A stretch of DNA of 64,000 bases from Parafilimonas terrae (GTDB taxonomy: Bacteria; Bacteroidota; Bacteroidia; Chitinophagales; Chitinophagaceae). The stretch spans positions 124,001 through 188,000 of the forward strand of contig NZ_FOXQ01000002.1 in NCBI RefSeq assembly GCF_900115755.1, read 5' to 3'. The notes beneath the pieces are model-generated. The model was not told the DNA's origin, made no database searches, and saw nothing but the letters and a program-made list of their open reading frames with translations. This document shows positions 18,365-26,345 of the stretch, in pieces. Within the stretch, counting starts at the first letter, position 1. The number at the start of each line of letters is the position of its first letter. Made by a program: the position numbers and the translations under genes.

Positions 18365-20992
18365 ATGGACAAGTTTCAAAAACGCCGCTCGTTTCTAAAA
18401 TCTGTTGTGCTTGGTGGAACAGGCATTGCCGTTAGCCCGGGTATAATAAGAGCAGAAGATACAACTGCTGAAATATCCCATAACGTTGAACAAAAAAATA
18501 TTCCTGCACCTGCAAGAAAATATAATACGCCATATACAGGTGAATATTTAAACCGTATTGCTTTTCCGATTGGGGGCTTAGGCGCAGGCATGTTTTGCCT
18601 CGAAGGCACCGGCGCTATTTCGCACATGAGCATTCGTAACAGGCCGGAGATTTATAACGAGCCCTCTTTATTTTCTGCTATTGCCATTAAAGGTTTAAAG
18701 AATGGTGTTAAAGTATTGGAAGGCCAGGTGCCAGACTGGAAGATGTTTGGTGCAAGAGGAACAGGCAACGGCGCAGCAGGTACCACGTATGGCTTGCCGC
18801 GTTTTCAAAATGCAGAATTTAAAACACATTTTCCTTTTGCGACTATCCAGTTGCAGGATGATGATATTCCTTTGCAGGTTTCCGTTAAAGGCTGGAGCCC
18901 TTTTATTCCAACAGATGAAGACAACAGCAGCCTGCCTGCGGGCGCCTTGGAATACACTTTCACCAATAAAACAACGCAAAGTTTTGAAGCTGTTTTTTCA
19001 TTCAATACAAAAAATTTTTTAGCGAATGCGGATACTGCAGTTAATAAAATTACTGGCATTACTAATGGGTTTGTATTGAAACAGGACGCTGCAAAAGATA
19101 AGCCCGAAACAGAAGGCAGCTTTGCTGTGTTTGCAGATGATGATAAAACAATTGTTGACCATTGCTGGTTTCGCGGTGGCTGGTGGGATCCGTTAACGAT
19201 GGCGTGGAATACAGTGCACGATGTGAAAACAAGGGCCGCTGATGTTGTTGAAAAAGATGCGCCGGGTGCATCATTATTTGTGCCTTTTACATTGGCAGCG
19301 GGGGCGTCTAAAACAATTAAGTTAATGATGACGTGGTATATCCCGGAAACAGCGATGCATATTGGTGAAATTGTTTTGGATGAAAAGAAAGATTGCAGCT
19401 CTGAAAGCGGATGTTGTGCGGCGCCTGAAGATTTAGGCGTAACGAATGGAAAGAAAAACCCTTCATCAAATTATAAACCCTGGTATAGCAGCCGTTTTGC
19501 AAATGTTGAAGAAGTGGCCGATTACTGGAAAAAGAATTACAGTGATCTGCATTCAAAATCAAAATTATTTTCTGATGCTTTTTATGCAAGCACGCTTCCG
19601 CCTGAAGTAATGGAAGCTGTTGCGGCCAATCTTACTATATTAAAATCACCAACTGTTTTGCGTCAATATGATGGCAGGTTGTGGGCATGGGAAGGTTGCG
19701 GTGATGATGGCGGTTGCTGTCATGGTTCCTGCACGCATGTTTGGAATTATGCGCAGGCTATGTGCCATCTTTTTCCAACGTTGGAAAGATCATTGCGCAA
19801 TACAGAATTTTGCGAGAACCAAAATAAAGTCGGTCACCAGGGTTTCAGGGCTAATCTCCCAATCAGCCCTTTAAAACATGATTTTCATGCGGCATCAGAC
19901 GGGCAGTTGGGCGGCATCATGAAAGTGTACAGGGAATGGCGCATAAGCGGCGATAATGATTGGCTGCGCAGAATATATCCCGTTGTAAAAACAAGCATGG
20001 ATTATTGCATTGCAACGTGGGACCCTGCAGGCAAAGGCGTGGTTGAAGAACCGCACCATAATACGTATGATATAGAATTTTGGGGGCCTGATGGCATGAT
20101 AACATCTTTTTATCTTGGCGCATTAACTGCCATTGTTTTAATGGGTAAACATCTAAATAAAGATGTAAGCAAATATGAAGATTTGTATAAGAAAGGTAAG
20201 GTGCAGCTTGAAACAAATTTGTTTGATGGAGAATATTTTTTCCAGGATATTGAATATAAAAACCTGAAAGCGGAGAACCCGGCAACAGCGCAATCGTTTG
20301 GCGGTAATTATTCTGCTGAGGCAATAGAAATTTTAAAACAGGAAGGCCCGAAATATCAATACGGCAAAGGCTGTTTGAGTGATGGTATTTTAGGCGCCTG
20401 GATTGGCAGCATGTGTGCATTGCCAACGTTTGTTGATGATAAAAAAGTAAGCAGTCATTTACTGGCTATTCATAAATACAATTTAAAAACTTCGTTGAAA
20501 GAACATGCTAACCCGCAGCGGCCTGCGTATGCTTTAGGCGATGAAGGCGGCCTGCTTTTATGTACATGGCCGAAAGGTGGTAAGCTGTCATTGCCGTTTG
20601 TTTACAGCGATGAAGTATGGACGGGTATTGAATACCAGGTGGCAGCACATCTTATGGAAATGGGCCACGTGCAGCAGGGTTTGGATGTGGTACAACTATG
20701 CCGCAGCCGTTACGATGGTAAGGTGCGTAATCCTTTCAACGAATATGAATGCGGCCATTGGTATGCGCGTGCCATGAGTAGCTATGGCATGTTGCAGGCT
20801 TTAACCGGTGTGCGTTATGATGCGGTTGATAAAACATTGTATGTTGATTCAAAGATTGGTGACTTTACTTCTTTCCTTTCAACGGCAACAGGTTTTGGAA
20901 CGGTGAGTTTTAAAGCGGGCAAGGCTTCTGTGAAAGTTTTGTATGGAAAAATTGATATTGATAAAACGGTTGTTGGCAATAAAAAAGCTTAA
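18365..20992 (+). CDS. GH116-family glycosidase, Tat-exported
   Basis: An 875-residue paralogue of the enzyme at 13533. The N-terminus has a twin-arginine motif (RRSFLK, residues 7-12) followed by a hydrophobic stretch, so it is probably exported folded through Tat. Family signatures: IAFPIGGLGAGMFCLEGTG, VWTGIEYQVAAHLME, NEYECGHWYARAMSSYG. Expected nucleophile Glu443 (WAWEG) and acid/base Asp569 (NTYD) are present. The site is rich in cysteine (GCGDDGGCCHGSCTHVW), and there is another cluster, DCSSESGCCA, near residues 345-354. The last base overlaps the first base of the SlyD-like gene, showing one transcript. Activity inferred as exo-beta-D-arabinofuranosidase or another beta-glycosidase. 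Confidence 0.87.
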   Translation: MDKFQKRRSFLKSVVLGGTGIAVSPGIIRAEDTTAEISHNVEQKNIPAPARKYNTPYTGEYLNRIAFPIGGLGAGMFCLEGTGAISHMSIRNRPEIYNEPSLFSAIAIKGLKNGVKVLEGQVPDWKMFGARGTGNGAAGTTYGLPRFQNAEFKTHFPFATIQLQDDDIPLQVSVKGWSPFIPTDEDNSSLPAGALEYTFTNKTTQSFEAVFSFNTKNFLANADTAVNKITGITNGFVLKQDAAKDKPETEGSFAVFADDDKTIVDHCWFRGGWWDPLTMAWNTVHDVKTRAADVVEKDAPGASLFVPFTLAAGASKTIKLMMTWYIPETAMHIGEIVLDEKKDCSSESGCCAAPEDLGVTNGKKNPSSNYKPWYSSRFANVEEVADYWKKNYSDLHSKSKLFSDAFYASTLPPEVMEAVAANLTILKSPTVLRQYDGRLWAWEGCGDDGGCCHGSCTHVWNYAQAMCHLFPTLERSLRNTEFCENQNKVGHQGFRANLPISPLKHDFHAASDGQLGGIMKVYREWRISGDNDWLRRIYPVVKTSMDYCIATWDPAGKGVVEEPHHNTYDIEFWGPDGMITSFYLGALTAIVLMGKHLNKDVSKYEDLYKKGKVQLETNLFDGEYFFQDIEYKNLKAENPATAQSFGGNYSAEAIEILKQEGPKYQYGKGCLSDGILGAWIGSMCALPTFVDDKKVSSHLLAIHKYNLKTSLKEHANPQRPAYALGDEGGLLLCTWPKGGKLSLPFVYSDEVWTGIEYQVAAHLMEMGHVQQGLDVVQLCRSRYDGKVRNPFNEYECGHWYARAMSSYGMLQALTGVRYDAVDKTLYVDSKIGDFTSFLSTATGFGTVSFKAGKASVKVLYGKIDIDKTVVGNKKA

Positions 20993-21348
20993 TGGAAAAT
21001 TTGTGTGCAGATAAAAACAGGGTAGTGGCTTTACGGTACATTATGCGCAATGGAAATGGTGAAATACTGGAAGATACCATGCAAACATTGCCGGTAAATT
21101 ATTTGCATGGTTCAGGAGGGATTTTATCCGCACTTCAGCAACAAATAAAAGGATTAAAGACTGGTGATAAAAAGAAAATATATCTTTTTAAAGAAAGCAG
21201 TGACGCAGATGATGATTTTGAATTTGATGTAATTATTGATGATGTGCGGGAAGCGCTTGCTGAAGAAATTATTTTAGGTTATCCTCTCCAGATAACAACT
21301 GAAATTTGTAATGATGATTGTAATTGTTACGAGGTAAGTAAAAAGTAA
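20992..21348 (+). CDS. SlyD-like FKBP protein, divergent
   Basis: A 118-residue cytoplasmic protein whose ATG overlaps the stop of the GH116 gene (TAATG), so it is translationally coupled. VVALRYIMRNGNGEILEDT, then LPVNYLHGSGGILSALQQQIKGLKTGDKKKIYL matches the FKBP/SlyD peptidyl-prolyl isomerase core, and the C-terminus is acidic with cysteines (CNDDCNCY), recalling the metal-binding tail of SlyD. It is shorter than typical SlyD and may lack isomerase activity. SlyD proteins are known to work with G3E GTPases such as HypB in metal delivery, and the next gene is a G3E GTPase, so a metallochaperone role is plausible. Confidence 0.7.
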   Translation: MENLCADKNRVVALRYIMRNGNGEILEDTMQTLPVNYLHGSGGILSALQQQIKGLKTGDKKKIYLFKESSDADDDFEFDVIIDDVREALAEEIILGYPLQITTEICNDDCNCYEVSKK

Positions 21349-21409
21349 AATTCAAAAGAAGAAACCCTTTAATTGAAGCAGCCTTTTTACTTTTAAATTT
21401 TGAATTGAT

Positions 21410-22474
21410 ATGAAAGTGCATTTAATAAGTGGTTTTCTTGGCAGCGGCAAAACAACAGCTATTCAAACTGCCTGCAAAGTACTGATGGCAGAAGGATTGA
21501 ACGTTGGCGTTATTACAAACGACCAGGGTATAAAACTGGTGGATACTGGCTTTTTCGAAAGCCATTCTATTCCAAACCGGCAGGTTATCAACGGATGTTT
21601 CTGCTGCAATTATAATGCGCTGGATGAAAATATTCAATCGCTTATTCAAACCAATAGCCCTGATGTAATTTTTGCAGAATCAGTTGGCTCATGTACAGAT
21701 ATTGTTGCAACTGTAATGAAACCTTTATTGCAATTCAGGAACGATGTAACAGTAACAGTTTCCACCTTTGTTGATGTGCAATTGCTCCACATGCTTTTTG
21801 TTGAAAAGAAGCATGTATTTAATGAAGAAGTGCAATACATCTATCAAAAGCAACTGGAAGAGGCAGAAGTGATTGTTGTTTCAAAAATTGATCTCGCAGA
21901 TGAAAAAACATTGAGCAGTGTCCGGTATTTTTTGAAAGATCAATTTCAGGACAAACAGGTTATTTATGTAAATGGCACTGATGATGAAAGTACAACAGAA
22001 TGGTTAGATGTTATAACCAGCAAAACAAATCATTTTATTCCATCTTCACTTGATATTGATTATCCCACTTATGGCGCCGGGGAAGCAATGCTGGCCTGGC
22101 TGGATGCGGAATTAAAAATCGACAGTAACATTAACAGCGCGCAACAAACAGCCATACAACTTGCGAAACAGATTTATAAAAATGTACAGAATGAAAAATT
22201 AACCATTGGGCATTTAAAATTTTTGATTGATGATGTAATTAAAATAAGTTATACCGCTTCAGGTAATGAAACTATAGTAAGCGAGGCCTGTAATGCAGGC
22301 GCAGCCTCCATTTTGATAAATGCCCGTATTCAAACAACACCGGTATTTCTAAGTTCTCTTATTAACAGGGCAATTGAGCAAACAGAAAAAGAAAATAACT
22401 GTATTGTGGTTAAAGAAAAATTTACAGCATTCCAGCCCGGTTATCCAGCGCCAACACACAGAATTATGGTTTAA
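21410..22474 (+). CDS. G3E (COG0523/CobW-like) metal-chaperone GTPase
   Basis: A 354-residue cytoplasmic GTPase. Walker A is GFLGSGKTT (residues 8-16), the G3E metal motif CxCC is C63-F64-C65-C66 (NGCFCCNY), the Walker B/ES-x-G region is DVIFAESVGSC, and the base-recognition motif is SKID in place of NKxD. COG0523 proteins deliver Zn, Co, Ni or Mn to target enzymes. It sits in the sugar locus between the SlyD-like gene and the SDR gene; plausible clients are the Mn-dependent FucI or the cysteine-rich exported enzymes, though folding in the cytoplasm before export is clear only for the Tat enzyme. The client is inference. Confidence 0.87.
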   Translation: MKVHLISGFLGSGKTTAIQTACKVLMAEGLNVGVITNDQGIKLVDTGFFESHSIPNRQVINGCFCCNYNALDENIQSLIQTNSPDVIFAESVGSCTDIVATVMKPLLQFRNDVTVTVSTFVDVQLLHMLFVEKKHVFNEEVQYIYQKQLEEAEVIVVSKIDLADEKTLSSVRYFLKDQFQDKQVIYVNGTDDESTTEWLDVITSKTNHFIPSSLDIDYPTYGAGEAMLAWLDAELKIDSNINSAQQTAIQLAKQIYKNVQNEKLTIGHLKFLIDDVIKISYTASGNETIVSEACNAGAASILINARIQTTPVFLSSLINRAIEQTEKENNCIVVKEKFTAFQPGYPAPTHRIMV

Positions 22475-22519
22475 AGTTGCTGCAAACAGTCAAACTGTTA
22501 TCTTGCATTTTTTTTTACT

Positions 22520-23299
22520 ATGGAGCTTGATTTAAACAGTAAAATAATAATCGTTACCGGCGGCGCAAGAGGTATTGGTGAAAGCATTGTAAGAAAACTT
22601 GCTGATGAGAATGCTATTCCATGTATCATTGATATAAACCGGCAACTGGCTGATGAACTTGCAAATGCTTTGCAGCAGGAAGGTAAAAATTGTTTTGTTG
22701 CTATTGCAGACTTAACAAATCCAGGGCAATGCAAAAAAGCTATTGATGACATTATTAATGAGTTTGGGCATATTGACGGTGTTGTGAACAATGCCGGTTT
22801 AAATGATGGCGTGAGCCTTGAAAACGGCACGTATGAAAAATTTATACAATCGCTGAAAGTGAATGCTGCCCACTATTTCAGCATTACACAATGTGCATTA
22901 GATGCTTTAAAAACAAGTAAAGGAAGTGTTGTAAATATCTGTTCAAAAGTGGCGCAAACAGGGCAGGGCGGCACATCGGGTTATGCTGCTGCCAATGGCG
23001 TTCGGTTTGGGTTAACAACACAATGGGCGAAGGAACTTGCATCTTTTGATATTCGTGTAAATGCAATTGTAGTGGCAGAATGTTATACACCGCAATATGA
23101 CTGGTGGATTAAACAACAGCCTAATCCTGAAGCATCACTTAATGCCATTATATCCAAAATTCCCTTTGAACAAAGAATGACATTGCCGGATGAAATTGCG
23201 GATACTGCTATCTTTTTATTATCGTCAAAATCAAACCCAATTAACGGAGAATTTTTTTATGTTGATGGCGGGTATGTTCATTTAGACAGAAGAGTATAA
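22520..23299 (+). CDS. SDR-family sugar dehydrogenase-like protein
   Basis: A 259-residue short-chain dehydrogenase/reductase. The cofactor site TGGARGIGES (residues 13-22), NNAG near residue 90 and the catalytic-region Ser (NICSK) are present. The usual YxxxK is YAAAN, so the catalytic lysine position is Asn; the segment TGQGGTSGYAAANG recalls a branch related to L-fucose/D-arabinose dehydrogenases. The likely role is oxidation of a pentose or 6-deoxyhexose, or a side path in the same sugar catabolism. It is the last gene of the plus-strand locus, followed by a hairpin at 23312. Confidence 0.8.
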   Translation: MELDLNSKIIIVTGGARGIGESIVRKLADENAIPCIIDINRQLADELANALQQEGKNCFVAIADLTNPGQCKKAIDDIINEFGHIDGVVNNAGLNDGVSLENGTYEKFIQSLKVNAAHYFSITQCALDALKTSKGSVVNICSKVAQTGQGGTSGYAAANGVRFGLTTQWAKELASFDIRVNAIVVAECYTPQYDWWIKQQPNPEASLNAIISKIPFEQRMTLPDEIADTAIFLLSSKSNPINGEFFYVDGGYVHLDRRV

Positions 23300-23311
23300 C
23301 ATCTTTCTTCC

Positions 23312-23342
23312 AAAAAAATTGGGTTGCATTAGCAACCCAATT
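23312..23342 (-). terminator. Rho-independent terminator between convergent genes
   Basis: AATTGGGTTGC / GCAACCCAATT, a perfect 11-base stem with a 4-base loop. Seven A's on its left side are a T run for minus-strand transcripts, so it mainly terminates the M28 peptidase gene; it may also stop the plus-strand sugar operon. Confidence 0.88.
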
Positions 23343-23378
23343 GAATTAAATCCTTTGAATTTATAGATCTATTTCCTG

Positions 23379-24851
23379 TTATCTTTTTTCTGCGTTTAAA
23401 GGCAGATCTCTTTTCAGCATAGCATCACGGTTGGCCATATCCCAGGCTGTATAAAAAACAAGCTTTACACGCTTTGCCATAAGGCCAAAATTTATTTTAT
23501 CAATTGTGTCTGTAGGCCTGTGATAGTCGGCATGCACACCATTAAAATAAAAGATGATAGGAACGCCTTTATCTGCAAAATTGTAATGGTCGCTTCTGTA
23601 ATAAAAACGGTTAGGATCGTTGGGGTCATTAAACTTTCGGTCCAGCTCAAGATGCGTATAGGTGTTATTAATGCTATCTGAAATGCGCATCAGGTCGCTG
23701 CTCAGTTTATCTTCACCAATAGGATAAACATAATTGGTTGAATCACCGTAATTCCTATCGGGATCAATTCTTCCAACCATATCAATATTCAAATCAACTG
23801 AAGTTGAATCAAGATTAAACAATGGATGATCTGTATAATATTCGCTTCCCCACAAACCTTTTTCTTCGCCTGAAACTGTCATAAAAACAATTGTTCGCCT
23901 TGGATTATGGCCTTTATCACGTGCCTTCGCAAAAGCTTCTGCCATTTGCAATACACTGGTAGTGCCGCTTCCATCATCATCAGCGCCATAATAAATTACA
24001 GAGTCCTGTTTGCCCAGGTGGTCATAATGTGCCGTAATAAAAACATACTGGCTTTTTTTATCTGTTCCGGGTAACACACCAATTACATTGGTGCTTTGCA
24101 GGTTGTTGATGTGTTTTGAAATCTGTAATTGCGCCGTTGTTGAATAATTTTTGCGCGCTGTATTTTCATTAATACCTGTATTTATCAACGCTTCAGCCAA
24201 CTGCTTTGAAACAAAAAACAGAGGCGTTTTTACCTGGGAAGGTTTAAGGTACATGCGTCCTTTATAAACAGAATTGTCTTTCGGAAAATTATCTGAAACA
24301 ATCAAAACGCCTGCCGCGCCGGATTGTGCTGCTGCAATTATTCTCCTGTAAAAACTGCGAAAACTTTTTTCTTCTTCAGCAGATACGGTAATCATTACCC
24401 ATTGTTGTTTCGTATCGAGACTGTCGTAGTCGTTATGTGTTGAATCTTTTATGCCTTTACCTGCAAAAGCAATATTACCGATAGTAAAAGTGCCTTGCGG
24501 AATACCGCTGCCTGCAATTGAAAAGTCGGTTGCAAAGGCAAATTTTTTGCCTGACACATCAAATGCTGCATCCGTTATGGAATCCTGGTAAACGGGATAA
24601 GGCATTTGATATTTCCCTGAATCTCCGGGCAATAATTTTAATTTTTTGAAATGATCTTCAATATACGCCGCAGCTTTACGCTGGCCTTCCGTAGCAGTTT
24701 CGCGGCCTTCCATTTCTGCGCCGGCTATTACACTGAGTTTTGTCTTTAACGCTTCGGGCGTGATGGCGGCGGCAAATTTCTCTGCGGTTTTATTTTGTGC
24801 AGATGCATTTAGTGATGCAGCAATCAGCAATAAGGGTAACAATTTTTTCAT
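23379..24851 (-). CDS. Secreted M28-family zinc peptidase
   Basis: A 490-residue exported metallopeptidase. The start at 24851 gives a clean signal peptide (MKKLLPLLLIAASLNASAQ). A PA-like insert covers about residues 110-250; the M28 catalytic domain follows with the two-zinc ligand motifs HYDHLG, GADDDGSGTT, GEEKGLWGS and NIDMVGRID, and a late His in YFNGVHADYH. Such enzymes act as aminopeptidases in the periplasm or outside the cell. It stands alone, convergent with the sugar locus. Confidence 0.92.
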   Translation of the reverse strand: MKKLLPLLLIAASLNASAQNKTAEKFAAAITPEALKTKLSVIAGAEMEGRETATEGQRKAAAYIEDHFKKLKLLPGDSGKYQMPYPVYQDSITDAAFDVSGKKFAFATDFSIAGSGIPQGTFTIGNIAFAGKGIKDSTHNDYDSLDTKQQWVMITVSAEEEKSFRSFYRRIIAAAQSGAAGVLIVSDNFPKDNSVYKGRMYLKPSQVKTPLFFVSKQLAEALINTGINENTARKNYSTTAQLQISKHINNLQSTNVIGVLPGTDKKSQYVFITAHYDHLGKQDSVIYYGADDDGSGTTSVLQMAEAFAKARDKGHNPRRTIVFMTVSGEEKGLWGSEYYTDHPLFNLDSTSVDLNIDMVGRIDPDRNYGDSTNYVYPIGEDKLSSDLMRISDSINNTYTHLELDRKFNDPNDPNRFYYRSDHYNFADKGVPIIFYFNGVHADYHRPTDTIDKINFGLMAKRVKLVFYTAWDMANRDAMLKRDLPLNAEKR

Positions 24852-25056
24852 GGTGCGCAATATGATGAAAATTGTGCAAAACAAAAAAGTGAAATTTGGA
24901 TGAAAGGAGGTTAATTAATAGAATTGGGAATTAGGAATTTGTTTCTTGCGGCTTGCTGCCTGTGGCTTACAGCACTCTGCGTCTGCGAATGTTTTTTTCC
25001 CTAATATTGAAAAGAAAACACGTTATTTCAGTATCATCTATTAATTAAAAGATTAC
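24852..25056. other. Intergenic with degenerate word repeats
   Basis: Divergent spacer between the M28 and nhaA genes. It contains the short-period words GAATTGGGAATTAGGAATTTG and CTTGCGGCTTGCTGCCTGTGG, a kind of degenerate intergenic repeat that recurs elsewhere in this window. Confidence 0.5.
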
Positions 25057-26211
25057 ATGCAGTTAACACGGTTGTTCAATGAATTTTTTAACAGCGAAAA
25101 AGCTTCCGGGATAATCTTAATTTTTGTTACAATACTTTCTATAGCCATCGCCAATTCTTCTTTGCAAATACCTTATATAAATTTTTGGCATACAGATATA
25201 GGAGGGCATGATATTGTTCATTGGATCAACGATGGCCTGATGACAATTTTCTTCTTATTAATCGGCCTGGAACTTGAACGGGAGATTTATCATGGTGAAT
25301 TATCAAATTTCAGAACAGCATCATTACCCATTTTTGCAGCCATAGGCGGTATGTTTATGCCGGCTGCTATTTATTTATTATTCAATTATGGAACGGAAAC
25401 ACGGGCAGGCGCAGGCATTCCTATGGCTACCGATATTGCTTTTGCAATTGGCATACTTTCATTATTAGGCCGCAGGGTAAACCCTTCACTTAAAATATTC
25501 CTGACTGCCCTGGCCGTAATAGACGATCTTGGCGCCATTATCATCATCGCCATATTTTATACTCAAACCATTGCATGGCTTAATCTGTTGATTGCGTTGG
25601 CAATCTTTATTGTGTTACTTATTTTAAACCGTTTAAAGGTGCATAATCTTATACCCTATATTCTTGGCGGTATTTTAATGTGGTGGTTTATGCTGCATTC
25701 CGGTGTTCATGCCACCATTTCCGGTGTGCTGCTGGCTTTTACCATTCCATTTAAAAATGGCGATGAAAAATCACCGTCGTATAAATTGCAGCATTTTCTT
25801 CATAAGCCCGTTTCCTTTTTCATACTCCCGTTATTTGCAATTGCCAACACTTGTATTGCTATTCCGGCCAATTGGGTAGAAGGGCTTGCACAGGCAAGCA
25901 GCATAGGCGTAATTACCGGGCTTGTAATTGGTAAACCTTTAGGCATATCATTGTTTTCATTTGCTGCCGTTAAAACAGGTTTGTGTCAACTGCCCTCACA
26001 GGTTAGCTGGAAAAATATTATAGGTGCAGGCATGCTGGCCGGCATAGGCTTTACCATGTCCATATTTATCACGATGCTGGCTTTTAAAGATGAGGATACT
26101 ATAAACAATGCAAAAATTGCTATTCTTATGGGTTCTGTCATTTCAGGTATCGCCGGGCTTTTGTGGCTAAGAATAACGTTGCGAAAACAAAGTATAACGC
26201 CTGGCCAATAG
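25057..26211 (+). CDS. nhaA: Na+/H+ antiporter NhaA
   Basis: A 384-residue inner-membrane antiporter of the NhaA family with about eleven to twelve hydrophobic segments. Diagnostic segments are NDGLMTIFFLLIGLELEREI, the paired-aspartate region TALAVIDDLGAIIIIA (ion-binding Asp-Asp near residues 163-164), GIPMATDIAFAIG and the late GIGFTMSIFI motif. It exchanges internal Na+ for external protons to control pH and salt. It begins 205 bases after the divergent M28 start and is monocistronic as far as can be seen. Confidence 0.96.
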   Translation: MQLTRLFNEFFNSEKASGIILIFVTILSIAIANSSLQIPYINFWHTDIGGHDIVHWINDGLMTIFFLLIGLELEREIYHGELSNFRTASLPIFAAIGGMFMPAAIYLLFNYGTETRAGAGIPMATDIAFAIGILSLLGRRVNPSLKIFLTALAVIDDLGAIIIIAIFYTQTIAWLNLLIALAIFIVLLILNRLKVHNLIPYILGGILMWWFMLHSGVHATISGVLLAFTIPFKNGDEKSPSYKLQHFLHKPVSFFILPLFAIANTCIAIPANWVEGLAQASSIGVITGLVIGKPLGISLFSFAAVKTGLCQLPSQVSWKNIIGAGMLAGIGFTMSIFITMLAFKDEDTINNAKIAILMGSVISGIAGLLWLRITLRKQSITPGQ

Positions 26212-26273
26212 CGGGCTTGTAAAATGTTTTAACATATATATTCAGTTAATAAACAATTCATAATTACCTAAAA

Positions 26274-26304
26274 TTGAAGAATTCCTTTTTAGCATTTACT
26301 TTCG
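26274..26304 (+). promoter_or_regulatory. Likely promoter of lpdA
   Basis: TTG at 26274-26276, a 20-base spacer, then TACTTTCG at 26297-26304 (one mismatch to TAnnTTTG), 41 bases before the ATG. Confidence 0.5.
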
Positions 26305-26345
26305 CATGATTGGAATTGCTAATTCAATCAGAAAAATAAAATATT

